The notes under the pieces are model-generated. The model saw nothing but the letters and a program-made list of their open reading frames with translations, was not told the origin of the DNA and did no database searches. This document shows, piece by piece, positions 10,199 to 22,381 of a stretch of DNA of 64,000 bases. A program made the translations under genes and the position numbers. The stretch covers positions 186,001-250,000 of the forward strand of contig JASJFT010000029.1 in NCBI GenBank assembly GCA_030770425.1. The letters are read 5' to 3'. Source of the DNA: Darksidea phi. Its lineage: Eukaryota > Ascomycota > Dothideomycetes > Pleosporales > Lentitheciaceae. Each line of letters starts with the position of its first letter. Position 1 is the stretch's first letter.

Positions 10199-12258
10199 TC
10201 AAAACATCTCATCTAACCCACTCTCATCAAACACACTTCTCCCCCTCCCAGTCTCCACCGTCCCGGCTTTTACACCCCTCCTCTCTCTGAACGTATCTTC
10301 AAAACTTCCTGTACTCTCTTCATAGTTCATTCCTTCTTGCACCGTCTCCATACCCACCTCCTCAAACGCACTGCCCCCACTCCCTCCACCCTCAAACCCA
10401 CCATCCCCACCATGTAACGGCGGCACAGGTGTCCTCCCCGTCAGAATATCATACAAGCTATCATCGCTCTCGTCCTCTTCCTCCCTTTCGAATCTTAGGA
10501 TCTGGTCTTTGCCCTCAGGCCAGACAAATATGTAGCCTTGTTGATGACCTAGTGAAAGCGCTGGTCTCTTTTCGAGTCCTGTGTTGAGCCATCTTGAGGT
10601 CCATTTTGCGGGGATAGAGCCAGCGGGTTTGGTAATGCTGTCTGAGAGGTCGAGGATCGTAGGTGGGCCCGGTGTAGAGCCGGACGATGCAGACATTGCG
10701 GCCGAGGACGGGGACGCGGACCAGAGGGTGGGTGTGCTGTAGAGATACAGTGTTGGCGAATCGTGTGTTGTCTGGATGAGGAGACGTGAGGGATGTTCAG
10801 GGTGCCATTGCAGGCTCTTAACCGGCGAATGTTGAATAAGTATCGTCTTGGGTTTTAGACTTCGTAGATCCCATATCCACACCGTACTAGGCGTTGAATC
10901 ATCTCGTGTTGCACACAAGGTGCCGTCTTGGCTAAATGCCATAATGCTAATCCCCTGCTTCATCAGACCACTTTCATTCTTCTCTACGGTCGCTTTCGGC
11001 GGCGTAGCGGGTTGTTGGGTAACCGCATAATTTCTGGCCCCTGTGGCGTCAACTTGTTCCGTATATACTGTCGCGCTTGGGACGCAGATCTGCGCCGTAT
11101 GATCCAGAAAAACGACTGGCGAGAACGTCCTCGTAGACAGTATCCTAACGCGGCGATCCCAGCCTCCAACAGCGAGGTACTCATATCCCCACACCCACTC
11201 GACCGTCTTTATACCCAACCCTTCGATACCCCACTCGTTCAGCTCGTCTGACGGTTCGCGCGATATAGTTCGGTAAAGGTGCCCATCTGCCGTGTATATG
11301 CAAAGCCTGTAGCCACTCCCTGCGGAGTCCCAAACCGCAAGCCAGCGCCCATCGCGACTCCACTTAAGCCCCTGCGCATCAATAGTCGATAGTTCCACCT
11401 TCTTAATAACACCGTACGTCCGTGGCGTAAGAAGAACAAGAATATCCTGTCCGGAACTCCGACACAGCATCGCTAGTAACTCGCCTGTTGCCCAACCCTC
11501 TCCATCCGCCTTAGGTCTTGGTCTGTATCCCCACCCTTTTCCTTCCTTGCCACTGAACTTCGGGTCACGAATTTCAACTGTGCGTCCCGTCTTTAGACAC
11601 CATACCATTACGCGACTTGCAAAGTCACTCCAAACGAGCACTTCCTCGTCCGTTCGTCCAAATTCGACATGTACATTCTTTCCCATACCGCCTGAGCCGT
11701 TGTTTATATTTGCATTCCATTTATCATCTCGTAGATCGTAAACACGCGTTGTGGCATCATCGGTGACGAGTATTCGGTTCGAGCACGGTGGTAGTGGAGA
11801 GCGGCGGGAGGATAGGCCGGGCGATGTAGACGTTCCGTAGAAACTCGGAGATGGAGGCGACCATGCAATTCGTGAATTACGCAGATCGTGCGAGGAAGGA
11901 AGACCAATACTGCGAACAACCTCAAAGGTAGTGAGGCTGCGGATCTGGAGACGGGCGCCAGAAAGACACGCGATGTGGGATGCGGTCGGTGATGGGACTG
12001 AGAGGGAGCTTGCTAGAATTGCTTTTAGCGACGTACATGGAGCTTGTCAACCAACTCAATTTACTTTTAAATTGAGGGGAGATCTCCATGGCTTCCACCT
12101 TGACTTGTACGTGTATAATTGCGGTTCTTGTGTATAGGTGGGGATATTGTTGACGAGGGTAAACAAAGGGTTGCGTAAGGCTGGCCAATCGGAGAGGAGG
12201 TGCACTTACCACATCCGAACGTGCTCTGAACAGATTCGAGCACTCGACCAAAGTTCAT
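10199..12258 (-). CDS. wdr8: WD40 protein WDR8/WRAP73
   Basis: A 49-nt first exon (12258-12210) starting MNFGRVLESVQSTF joins across a 188-nt intron to one long exon (12021-10199), giving 623 residues. Blades of a WD40 propeller are recognisable: HIACLSGARLQIRSL, VLVWSDFASRVMVWCLKTG, LKWSRDGRWLAVWD, GYEYLAVGGWDRRVRIL, MAFSQDGTLCATRDD with VWIWDLRSL, and VKSLQWHPEHP. The last 90 residues are acidic and Gly-rich. In fission yeast Wdr8 works with Msd1 and kinesin-14 Pkl1 at spindle pole bodies to anchor microtubule minus ends; vertebrate WRAP73 acts at centrosomes. Length and blade order fit the family. The phase-correct join to the MNFG start is strong evidence for the 5' end. The function is by family analogy. 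Confidence 0.8.
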
Positions 12259-12753
12259 TTTAGCTTCGTGAAACCAGCTGAAGGTGATTCTCGTCGCCTA
12301 GCTTTCACTTCACTAATGTCCAACGATAGTTCAGACTGGCTATCTTTAGACTGTTATGCACGTTATACTCAATACCGGTGTAACACTCATCGCCTCCACT
12401 GAACCACACATTGGAATCGCAGATAAGTGGCACGATCGCTAATATTTTTCCCATTACCTACTCCATGCTCAAAACCGGAGCTGCAACGAGGGTATCGGCT
12501 TATATATCAAATCTCACCCCCCACTAAAGCGGTCTACTATATGATTCCTTATCGTTGCGCCACACGCATTTTAGATACATCCAGACATCTCCAAGCCGTC
12601 TGGGAGTCCAATCGCGAACACGTGTATGCAGAAAGGAAGGAGGAAGGCAATCCAAAAGAACAAAGAGACGCTCATTTCTGCACATTGCCCGCCCTAACAT
12701 ATCGCTGCATACTCTCATTCAAGTCATCGACAAAATCCAACTGAAAATAAAGC
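12259..12753. other. Intergenic region upstream of WDR8
   Basis: About 500 bp serving as the WDR8 promoter (minus strand) and the 3' region of the poly-Q gene, which is also on the minus strand. The frames present overlap on both strands and show no protein-like composition. Confidence 0.35.
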
Positions 12754-15700
12754 TCAAGTGCTGTATACGGGCGCCTTAACCAAAATGCTCTTCCCGCGGA
12801 TCTGAACAGCAAAACCGACGGCCATGCGAACCCTCGGCGGGGGCAAGTCTTCCTTCGTTGCGCCTGAGCTTCCAGATGGGGGTTGAGAAAGGCTCTGTTG
12901 ACTACCACCCTGCCCAAGCGACGACTCGCGTTTGCCGAGTGAAGCGGGGGTCTGGGTAGGCTTTTTCGTTCCGCCGAACCCGAACATGCTACGCTTCTTG
13001 TCCGCAGGCTCCTTCGGGGCTTGGCTAGTTTGCTGGGCTTGCTGCGCCTGCTGAGCCTGTTGCTCTTGCTCCGTAATCGAAGCAGTGTCATCGTTCTTGG
13101 ACGCGAGGCTTCGCAAGGACGCGTGGTCGGCATCATCGGCCTCCTGAATAGGGCTTGTCAACGCGGGAATACCAGACTCCATCTTCATGAACTCGGAGAC
13201 GATGCCATGGCCTGGCGGGAAGTACTCAATATGCACCTCTCTACTTTCCAGCGGCACATGCTGAGCAATGCTAACAGCCAACTCCACAATCATAGGCACA
13301 CCTCCGTTAAGATCGGGCGGGGCGGGGTCGTTTAAGAACATTTGCAGCGAGCCGATAAGCTGCTCGTTGAGCTTTTCGGTGAGACTTGCTCGGTTTGTCG
13401 TAGCCTGGGGGGATCTCAGCTGATCAGCCAGGCCTTCTAGCGTAGCCAACCGCCAGTTGATGACCTTCGCAACCAACGCATCCTCGTCCTCTGTAGTATG
13501 ACTGGTAGACGCGAATCGCCGGATGTTGAGTTGAATGGCCTTCAGCTGTGTCGAAAAGTTGGGCTCAAGGTCAGGGTGGAAGTACTTGTCAAAGACATTC
13601 TCCACTAACCACCACGAAATGAAAGCGCGGCCAACAGCAGTCATCTCCTGCTTGCCTGTTTCCACTGCATTCTTGTTCACCACTACTTGCAACCATTGCG
13701 GGATTGACTTCCAGTCTTTGCGAATCGAGAAAGACAGCTGTGCTATTAGCCCATCTAACCTGTTGAACCGGGTACCGTATTCGCTGTCGTCCCAGGACGT
13801 ACGGGAGAGCGAGAGCCGCTGATTGGCCAAACTGTTCTGTAGCTGGTGTACTTGGGTTTGTTGCTCGAAGAAGTAGCGCTTGACCTTTTGGTACTTTTCG
13901 CCTACGGGGCGTTAGTATTGTTGGTGTCGGGTAGGACTATGTACTCACGCAACACTTCGTGCTCCTTAATCAACTGAGCAATCTCATCATCAGACATGTC
14001 GTTAGCAGACCGTGGTGGCGGCGTCGCTCGTCCTAGTTCTCCGCCTTGCGGTTGTTGGCCCTGTTTCTCACCCCGATAAGGCTGTCCTTGTGAAGCTGTT
14101 GGCACGACGTTAGCGCCAAAAGTCTGAACGCCCGGCGAGACAGGCGGTTGTCCTTGGGCCTGACCTTGAGCTGGGGGCTGCTGCAGGAGAGAGCTCTCCC
14201 TCGACGGCGCCCCAGATGGTGGCTGGCCCGCATCGTTGACCTTCCTCAGCGTATTCCTCGGCTGATTCCCTGGCGCCATGTTGTTCTGCCCCTGCTGCGG
14301 CGGTGTTGTGTTTTGCGAATGCGGGTCAACGGCTTGTGGAGGCTGGCCCTGCTGCGTATCGTAGGCTTGGTAGGGCTGAGACGGCTGCAGGGGTGATGGT
14401 GGGGCAAGTTGTGCCTGTGACGAGGGTGGTCGGAGCTGCTGCTGCTGTTGCTGCGGGCCGTCAACCTGCTGACCACCTTGCACAATCTGGGGAATCTGCT
14501 GCGGGGCTTGAGGTATGTTCGGGTCGCCTTGAGCTTGCGAGGGGCCTCGAGCGTGCTGAACGTGTTGGAAGTCTTGGCCCTGGTGCGGCTGAACCTGCGG
14601 TGAGAATGTAGGTGGTGGGGGGTAATGGGCGTTCTGGCCTGGGGATTCTTGAGGTGCTTGGGGCGACTGCTGCTGTGCCTGTTGCTGTGCTTGCTGTTGT
14701 TGGTACTGGTAGTAATTTTGCTGCTGCCCGGGGTGCTCCTGCTGGTGCAGCTGAGCGTTGGGAATGAGGGGGCTTGGCACGTTTTGCGGATTGAAGGCCT
14801 GGTACTCGTTCGGATTCTGGGCGTGTTGGACCGGCGGCTGGTAGCTTTGGTACTGTTGTTGCTGCTGCTGGTGTTGTTGTGGTAGACCTTGATGTTCTGG
14901 GCTGTAGCGTTCTACCCCGCCCTGCGTGTTGTAACTCCCCTCCGTGTCCACCCTAGCGAGTGGGGGCCGATTATACTCGCCCTGGTGAGGGTTGGGCGAA
15001 TACTGCGACGGATGGCCCTGGTATTGCACGTCTTTGGGCGGCACCTGGGGTGTGGTGTTGTCTTCCTGCTGCAGAAATGGGTCGAGGTTGTCCTCGTCCT
15101 GCTCGTTCGAGGGAGGCAGATGCGGGCTGGATCCCTGCCGCTGCTGCTGGTGCTGCTGTTGGTTCCACTGCGCAGCTTGCAGACGGCCGTTTTCTTGCGA
15201 TTGCTGGTACTCGTGGGCTCGCGGGTCGCTCTTGCGGACCGAGGCACGCCTGGAGAACTTTTCCGTCTTGCTGGCCTGCTTCGACGCGTCTTCCTCCTTG
15301 TGTGACGTGAGGCCTAGCCGGTGACGGAAACCTTTCTTGGGCTGCTCCGGGACGTAGGGGGTCGGCTGCGGCTGGTAAGACCCGCGGCGCGGTGCGTCGT
15401 AGCCGGGAGACTGCTGCGAGGCGCCCGGCAGCTGCTGCTGGAGGCTCTGGTGGTCGAGCGAGAGGTTCGTAGAATGGCGGTTGCTGGTGCTCCGCTGGGG
15501 GAATTGCTGTCTATACGCTTGCTGGGAGACACTGGCGGGTATCTGCTGCACGGGAGGCTGTTGAGAGTGTGCGGCCTGCTGTTGCTGCTGCTGCTGTCCG
15601 GCCTCAGGTGAAGGGAAGCGGTTCGCGGCCGGGTCGTTGACTGCAAGCACTTCCACATGTCCTTGTCAGCCGCACCGTCCATTGGACTACGAGCCGCTCA

Positions 15701-15802
15701 CTTACCAGAGGGATTGCCAGAGGGCACTGGCGACGGGTGGCCAGACGAGGTTTCGGAGGAATGCGCTTTGTTCGACTTGGACGACCACGGAAGTGAAGGC
15801 AT
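12754..15802 (-). CDS. Poly-glutamine protein with conserved C-terminal region, function unknown
   Basis: Exons 15802-15706, 15661-13949 and 13901-12754 join in phase to 985 residues. The first exon gives MPSLPWSSKSNKAHSSETSS. Residues about 35-600 are disordered and extremely rich in Gln, Pro and Ser with repeated runs of Q. From about 600 a conserved, folded part begins with NDMSDDEIAQLIKEHEVL and a helical EKYQKVKRYFFEQQTQ segment, then DWKSIPQWLQ, GRAFISWWLVENVFDKYFHP, MIVELAVSIAQHVPLESREV and EYFPPGHG. The tail is again polar (QAQQAQQAQQ) and ends in a hydrophobic VRMAVGFAVQIRGKSILVK segment. I recognise it only as a conserved filamentous-fungal protein. The architecture suggests a scaffold or regulator with a coiled-coil platform, which is inference. 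The many glutamine codons are mostly CAG, so repeat length may vary between strains. Confidence 0.7.
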
Positions 15803-17681
15803 TGCAGGGTGGGCCTGGAGGGCGTGAGCTCGAGAAGCTTTGCAATCGATGGCGGGGCGGCGCGCGAGAAGAGGAACTCTGACCCTCAGCTACGAATAAC
15901 TCGACGCGATCAGCGGGCGATCCAGGCGCGATTCGGTACTCATAAACAGCCAGTGCCCGAGGCGTACATAAGCTCTGGAAGAGACACCTGAACTGCTAGG
16001 CTTCGAGCAAGTAAAGACGACACGCGCGAACCAATGCTCCTACTCCTTCAGCCCCAGCCAGCCGCACGTGCATGGAGCCAGCAAATGGAGCAACGGGAGC
16101 CGCAAACCTGAATGTCGGCGCGATGCCCTGCAGCGATGCGCCGGTTTGACTTGCTGATGTATCGACCCGGCGGTGGCAGTGCTATGCGACGTGTGGAAAC
16201 CGCGCTCGCCAGATGCTGTCCACCCAAACGACCCTCCCGCACGGTTCGAGACGGCGCGCCCGTCTGCCGCGAAAGCAATTTGTTCCCCTCGGTGGCATGG
16301 GATACGAACGCCCGTACGCCGTGTCCACTCTGCCAAAGCGCAGTCATTCGGGTGGAGCAGGTACGAGCATCAACTCCAATGGCACAGCCTGACCGAGTAA
16401 GTGCCGCCAGGATGCTCAGGATTGCTTATGCCCAGTGCATTAACCCTCTTCGCCCTACAATTTGATTGAGGGTTCTAGGGTACGCACAGAGATGGTAGTG
16501 TTTGCATTGCTTTTACACGTACTGCTGGTACAAGCTTCAGCTAGATCTATTTTTAGACCTGACAGGAAGTGGGTCGCCGTCTCCACTCTGATTGGCTTAA
16601 CACCTCCTCGCGTGCTTTTTCCGGCGGGACCATATCCAGCCCTGCCCACACCGCAATCCTGAGACACGAGATAGGGCTGAGGCTTCTAGAAGCACTTTTT
16701 TTGCCGGATCGCCCCATAATAGTGGCGAGACTGCTGCCTCTCCTCCTCATGTCTTACTGTGGGTGTACCTCGTTGCAACTGCTACCCAGAGGTTGTAAAC
16801 AAGCATGCATGCGTCCGCCATTCACACCGTTTGACGTGTGACACTAGCCGCCCCCAGGCACACCTGCAGTCCACGTCTTGGAAAGCTACCGGGATACTAA
16901 CCCACCATGGAAGGTTTGCAGGTCATCAGATGTGGAAGCATGGCCCAAGGCAACCCTCCAATGCACTGTGAACAGGGAGAGCTACTGCAACCCACCATGC
17001 AGCCTAGATAACCGTTATTATTTCCGCAGCTTCCGAGAAAGCACCATGCCTGTACGACCCTCCCCAGTGCGGGTAAGCTCTCGATAGCGTGCATGCTCGG
17101 GTATTGCTCTATGCATACACAGCCTCACACACGGCAACACAATGAACCTGTTCGGTTTCTTCCGCCCGTTGAGGGGTTTCAAATAGGGCTATGAGACGGA
17201 CGTATTTCTCCATAGGGGGTGATCTACATACTATTGCCGTCGGGCCTGATGATGCAGCACTTTTACAGCTGGGAAACCTCTTCTGCTCCGATATTGAAGC
17301 TCTGGGCATTTCTTACTATTAAACAAGTCGAAATGAGTCAGCCGAGAGTACAGAATCCTCCATACAGTGGGATCCGCATAGTTCGGAGTCGGAGCACCTG
17401 TTTAATCTGCATACAGCCTCTTTTCGTTACACCTGGTTATTCGTATTGTTGGGTCAGATATTACCGCGAGGTCAGAATAGACTTTCGAACATGCTAGCCA
17501 AGCTTCCAGCTTCGCTGACACTAGATTCCAATCCATACTGAAGAGCAACTTTAGGCTAACACCAGATGCCGTCTGCGTGCTCCAAAGCCCGATCAGCGTC
17601 AGCTTTGTATAGTAAGATCCCAGTGTCATCTAGCAAGGCTATTCCCTATCAAGTCTCAATCACATGTCCCACTGGATCATC
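15803..17681. other. Gene-free stretch of 1.9 kb
   Basis: Lies upstream of the minus-strand poly-Q gene and downstream of the minus-strand b561 gene, so the left part must hold the poly-Q promoter. Several frames of 60-120 codons exist on both strands (for example around 16112-16465), but they mirror each other, are rich in Arg, Pro and Ser, and contain no domain I know. No tRNA-like or repeat structure was found. Confidence 0.4.
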
Positions 17682-18478
17682 TTAGACATATGGCTCCTTA
17701 TACGGCCTAGCCTCCGCAGCCCGATTCGCCCTTGCCCTCCTCCTTTCCCCAACAACAGAAGCAAAGATCCAAGCTACCCACATGATGCCGGCAACAACAC
17801 CATACGCAACCATCTGCCCCCTGTTCGGCGCAAAGAAACCCGTCTCAGTTGCGAATAGCAGACCTAGCCCTCCATTAATCATCCCTAACGTGATGACAAT
17901 ACGGCCTAGCCACAGATGTCCGTACGACCAGATTGTTCGCCGGTGATACTTCTTGAATTGAAAGTGGTGTACCAAACCAAGGATGGGCTGGAAGAAAAGC
18001 AGTACGAATACGACAATACCAATAATAGGGTGATAGTGGTCAAGGAGACTGGTCGGAACGGAGTTGACAAAGTGTATGCCAAGGCCAAACGCAGCGGTAT
18101 AAATTAGGTATGCGAAGATCTGGAATAGGCCATGTACAATCCAGAGACCAGGGAAGGACGCCAATCTGACCAGGATCGAGCCCACAGGAAAGAATATAAC
18201 GAAGGCGAGGGCTGCAAGGACGCCGTGTGCGACGAGCTTCGTCTCGAGACCGTTCATGAAGCTGCCGCCGAACTGCGAGTTCGCTAAGCCGTTGTTGCTT
18301 CCGCCACTGTCGCCGCTGTAGGGATTGCCATATCCGCCTGAACCGGGTCCGTATCGACCCCCTGGACCATATTCCGCGGTCGCGAGAGTTGCTGTCGCTG
18401 TGAGCTTAGGGGACTAGAAGGAGGTCTGGGAGAGTTACCCAGATAGAGCAGAATAATATTTGACCCGAATAACATCAT
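17682..18478 (-). CDS. Secretory-pathway cytochrome b561-type membrane protein
   Basis: Two exons (18478-18439 and 18397-17682) across a 41-nt intron give 251 residues. The N-terminus MMLFGSNIILLYLATATLA is a signal peptide, followed by a Gly/Tyr/Asn-rich linker (EYGPGGRYGPGSGGYGNPYS). Five hydrophobic helices follow. His residues lie at helix ends in AHGVLAAL, IVHGLFQ, DHYHPIIG and LVHHFQF, with YHRRTIWSYGHLWLGR before the next helix; this spacing is that of the diheme b561 ferric-reductase/electron-transfer fold. Fungal relatives usually carry an N-terminal DOMON/cytochrome domain; here only the short linker is present. A polar tail ends the protein in the cytosol. Likely role: transmembrane electron transfer, possibly iron or ascorbate linked. 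Fold assignment is good; substrate is unknown. Confidence 0.75.
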
Positions 18479-18615
18479 GCAGGTGTCCTATGATGGAAAT
18501 ATAAAAGAAAGAGACAGAACTGGCTAGCAGGAAACAGTACTACTTATCTACAGACAGCATCGGCGTCTGGAGACGTCACCGGCTCTCCAAAATGCAGCTA
18601 AGCAACATCGACGAC

Positions 18616-18981
18616 TCAGAACATGCTCTTGTTGGGCAGATCAATCGTAAAAGACGTCGGTCTCCATAGAGATGTACCGCTCGACGCGTAATCTGCAACG
18701 ACAAGAGTGGTCAAGATGCTGCGTACTGCTGCCACCCGGAGAATAAGATAGTGGAGAGCCGACTGACGTGGATGTCGGGGAAACCAGAGCGAAAGCCCCG
18801 ACTCCTGGCTTTGGGATCGGCTCGCAAACCTGTCAAAGTAGTCTACGTAGTCTTGTCGTTGGAACTGATTTGGACCGTAAAGTTCGGAGGCTGGAGGCTC
18901 CGGCACCACGTGATGACGCGCAATTGCGGAGTGTAGCCTGCCCCAAGCCGCGTTGCCTAACATCAATCCTGCGAAAGTCAT
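18616..18981 (-). CDS. Small hypothetical protein
   Basis: An ATG at 18981 opens a frame that reads MTFAGLMLGNAAWGRLHSAI, then a polar part with QDYVDYFDRF and a Ser/Gln-rich segment. A good donor at 18767 and acceptor at 18693 (75 nt) join in phase to a terminal exon ending TIDLPNKSMF, for about 96 residues. A frame without the splice is also open, so the intron is not required. No domain was recognised. Upstream sequence on the same strand has hydrophobic frames (about 19200-19460) that could be earlier exons, but no convincing joins were found. It lies 137 bp upstream of the b561 gene start on the same strand. Confidence 0.35.
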   Translation of the reverse strand: MTFAGLMLGNAAWGRLHSAIARHHVVPEPPASELYGPNQFQRQDYVDYFDRFASRSQSQESGLSLWFPRHPRQSALHYLILRVAAVRSILTTLVVADYASSGTSLWRPTSFTIDLPNKSMF

Positions 18982-19836
18982 CCTTCAGATCTGTCTCAAC
19001 CGTATCGCAGCTGATGGAGGTAGCAATCCGCCCTTTTGGGAAGGCAAGAATCGCGATTCAGAGGGATCAGTCACAGGGACAGGCGAACCATCCAAACGAG
19101 CGGATGACTCCCTCTCCGACAACCCACAAGGGCAGAGGTATGATACCCTCACACTGGCAAACAAGCGTGGTCTTGCCCATGTCGCCTGTGCATTCGTACT
19201 GCTCAGGCATGGGATGATCGAGAAGCGCCTTGCGAACCGCAGTGTGGAAGCCACGACGCCCCGCAGCCGTGATGGTTGTCTAAGGTCGTTCCTCGCCGTC
19301 CTGAATCTGCCCTGTGCGGCATGTTTGAGTTGTCCAAGGAGTTCTGCCGCACCCACGAACCGAAGTATAGTGCGGAGAATGCGTGCACAGCCACATAGAT
19401 ACGGACAAAGCAGAGGACGAAGATCGCAAAGCCACAATGCCCGCAGCGCGTGGCGTAACAATTCGCAAACGTACCCCCATGTGAGTCGAGACGAAAGGCA
19501 GAAAGGAAGAATAATGCATGACTTGACTGTTCGAAGCGTAGACGCCCAACTTCGGCCGACATCGGCTTCGCCACATCACGCGCCCCACAGTCATCCCGTC
19601 CAGTCATACGGCAGCACGGATCATCCTCATCTTTGCTCATCACACCAGGGCGAGGTGGTGTGCTCGGCGCGTGAGTCACCTATGGAAAAAGTGATGTGGC
19701 ATTAAAAGGTGCAAGTATAAATGTCCTAGCAGTCTCTCCTTGCCGTCTCTACTTTTCCGAATTACCCGTCTCGCTCTTCAGCGGGCTCGTCGCCACCTTT
19801 CGTCTCATTCTTGCATTCTCAAGCAACAGCAACAGC
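18982..19836. other. Intergenic region, possible unrecognised upstream exons
   Basis: About 850 bp between the small minus-strand hypothetical gene and the plus-strand gene at 19837. Minus-strand frames here contain hydrophobic stretches but shift frame repeatedly. The right end (19690-19836) is T/C-rich, consistent with a plus-strand leader. No firm gene call. Confidence 0.3.
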
Positions 19837-20193
19837 ATGAGCAAACGTCACAACAGAAAGCGCACAAGGAGTCGGCCCCGTCATCGCGACGGTGGCAAAG
19901 CACACTCAACGAACCACACCCGTACTCTTTCCATGGATACGAATGCGAGCACATATTCTTCTTCTTCCTTGCACCAATTTCCTATCGCGAACGCGCCATC
20001 GGAGCACTGGCATCAAACGTACACGGCATGGCAGAACCGACTTCGATACGAACAGGAGCGTGAGAAGGCTATGGAGGTTCAACGTCTGAGGTTCTTTGGC
20101 GGGGAGGTTGGCGACGAAGTTAGCCTTCTTGAGCCGATGCTGAAGGTTGTCACGGATCTCTTCGACGGCATGACCGACTACGAAGATCCTTGA
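19837..20193 (+). CDS. Small basic/acidic bipartite hypothetical protein
   Basis: A single-exon frame of 118 residues. The first 40 residues are strongly basic (MSKRHNRKRTRSRPRHRDGG), resembling a nuclear-localisation or nucleic-acid-binding tail. The middle is Ser/Thr-rich, and the end is a compact acidic helical segment with WHQTYTAWQNRLRYEQERE, GEVGDEVSLLEPMLKVVTDL and DYEDP. The sharp switch from basic tail to structured acidic end, and the C/T-rich upstream leader, suggest a real gene. I do not recognise a family. The ATG chosen is the first in a good context (preceded by AACAGC). An in-frame upstream extension exists but looks like leader. No partner gene is evident. Confidence 0.5.
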   Translation: MSKRHNRKRTRSRPRHRDGGKAHSTNHTRTLSMDTNASTYSSSSLHQFPIANAPSEHWHQTYTAWQNRLRYEQEREKAMEVQRLRFFGGEVGDEVSLLEPMLKVVTDLFDGMTDYEDP

Positions 20194-22381
20194 CGCCGGG
20201 CGCTACCTATCCGAGTTCCGCTCTCCACTCTTCCCGCACACCGATAACAACGAAGGATCAAGACAAGCAGGATGGAATCATAGTATCCCTATCATTCAGC
20301 GACAGATTCATACCTATCCTTCAACCTCGACGAGCACTATCGATATTGGGCACTTGTCCATAGCAATACACTACTCTCCCTCGCCACCTCTCGACGGCGA
20401 ACATGCTCTCACGTTTACAAGCATTTCCCTTTCGTCTGAAGCAGTGATGCTTCACCAACATCATCTAGACCCTTGATCCTCTAGAGCCAGGTCGGGGGCG
20501 TGGGACACAACTGAGCTTGGACTCGCAGCAGTGAAGGCATCTGCGACCAACTGGGCTTGGTTGACTCGTCGGGTGCCTGAACGGTCTCAGAAAGCTCAGC
20601 CCTAGGACCCCGGCATATGCGCCTGTGCGGTGGAAACAATAGGCAACAGTGGGTCGTGGAGGCAGCTTGATGCACGCCAGAATGTTGTGCACGCTTGAGC
20701 CAATTTCGGATTGATTCGCATGCGTAGTATTCTGGCTCGAGCGTCGCTGCCTAGGCATACGCGACTGCTAGGAAGGACAGGTGTATCTGGTGGAGGAGTC
20801 ATTGGATCTGGATCAGATAGGGTGGTCACCACGCGCTTCTGCCTTCGACGGGCGGCACATGTCACACGTGCCGCAATTTCCGGGAGGGCGATTGGATGTT
20901 CGTAGGCTACAGTAGGACGTTATTCTTATATTGCATAGCCTGCATATTATATCCAGTGTCATTTCATTTTCTATTCGCCCAGTCGTTTTCTCGCTTGTTC
21001 ATCGTCGAATAGCTAGAGGCAGACGTGGCGAGCAAGGTAGGCCGCGCTACCTTGTCATACTAATCAAAGCATGGCACTCTGCTATGCTTCGTGTTAGGTT
21101 TGCACTTTAGGCGAACTCCATCTGCTCATCGACCATCCGTAGTGTGCCTTAATTTCATATTTTTTTTAGGCTGATTCAACATCCTCCATCACTCAAAGCC
21201 AAGCACCCAGACGTTGTCGAAAAGGTTTACACAAGACACGGACGAGGCTGCTCGATATAATTGTTATGTTCGCATATGATGCCTCTACGAGATTACTCTA
21301 AATCTTAAAGTTGGACCATCTAGCTCAGCTTGTTAAGGACACTACGAAATGCCACACAATGTAGATGTACATAAATTGAGTGTACATGATTTTGTCTTCT
21401 ATCGACATAAAATCAACTACAGTCCTGATGACAGACCTATTAAGAGCCCATTATCGTCAATAAAACGCAAAGCAAAACCGCACCGAAGACTTCGACGACG
21501 ACGATGAGGAAGAGTCTTTCGACCGTGATAGCACAGACGAAAGGCAACAAGTGTCGGACTCTGCAGGCAAATCTTTCCACTCGTCTATATTGATAAAAAA
21601 CTCTGGCTTCAACCAGTCCAACCATGCGCATCGTGCCAGCTCGCCACTAAGCAGAATAGCGAAATCGAACCGGGCTAAGGACCAGATGGAGCCGCGCGAA
21701 CACCTGCCATCCGAGCAGCAGCTCTAACACCTACGAACCCAAAGCCTCGTCAGGAGTAGGCACGAAGCTGGTTTGGACGTGGCGACTCCAAATGGTCAGA
21801 CGCATAAGAATAGCAAACAAGACAGGGGAGGAGAAGAGGCAAGAGAAGAAGAATAAGGGGTAACAATAGTGGTGTCAAAACATCTCTAGTGCTTTCCGGG
21901 AGGTCGCGGTGGAGTAGGTCTTCGCGATGACATAACTGCATAGCTGGGGAAATGATCAGATAATTTCGACTCTAGCATGTCGCATATCGAATATTAACTG
22001 GAACCGTACTCAACTAGTGGCGGCTTCGCTACTACGACCTTTATCTAGGCAGGTGTAAGATGTGACCTATAGCTTCGATTAATACTCGTCAAGATGTTTG
22101 TTCGAGTAGCCTTGGATAGACTGTTAGCACGGTATAAAGAGCCTCCAAAAGTAGCAGCCTCTAATACGCTTGTCGAAAGATGGGGTAAGGTTAGTACAGC
22201 ACTACAACGAGAGTTCGTCAACACTTTCACTAATATATTTAGCATAACGACTGGGATCATGTCAAGGCGCTGCAGATTATGTTTAATCTGAATGTGCCCA
22301 AAGCCTACGCCATTCCGTCTATTCTACTTCGTGCGCATATATGCATTCAAATTGCGTCACTACTCCGAACCCCTTGCAGAC
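20194..22381. other. Gene-poor stretch of 2.2 kb
   Basis: Between the small plus-strand gene and the 3' end of the histidine phosphatase. The part from about 20900 to 22300 is AT-richer than the surrounding DNA and broken up by stops. A short plus-strand frame at 22094-22291 has some protein-like composition (RYKEPPKVAASNTLVERWGK) and could be a fragment of a dead gene, but it has no recognisable family and overlaps the expected 3' untranslated region of the phosphatase. No tRNA or repeat was identified. Confidence 0.35.

Noticed and set aside
22094..22291. Plus-strand ORF with a protein-like segment downstream of the histidine phosphatase
   Set aside because: Short, overlaps the expected 3' end of the phosphatase, and no family recognised; possibly a fragment but not supportable.
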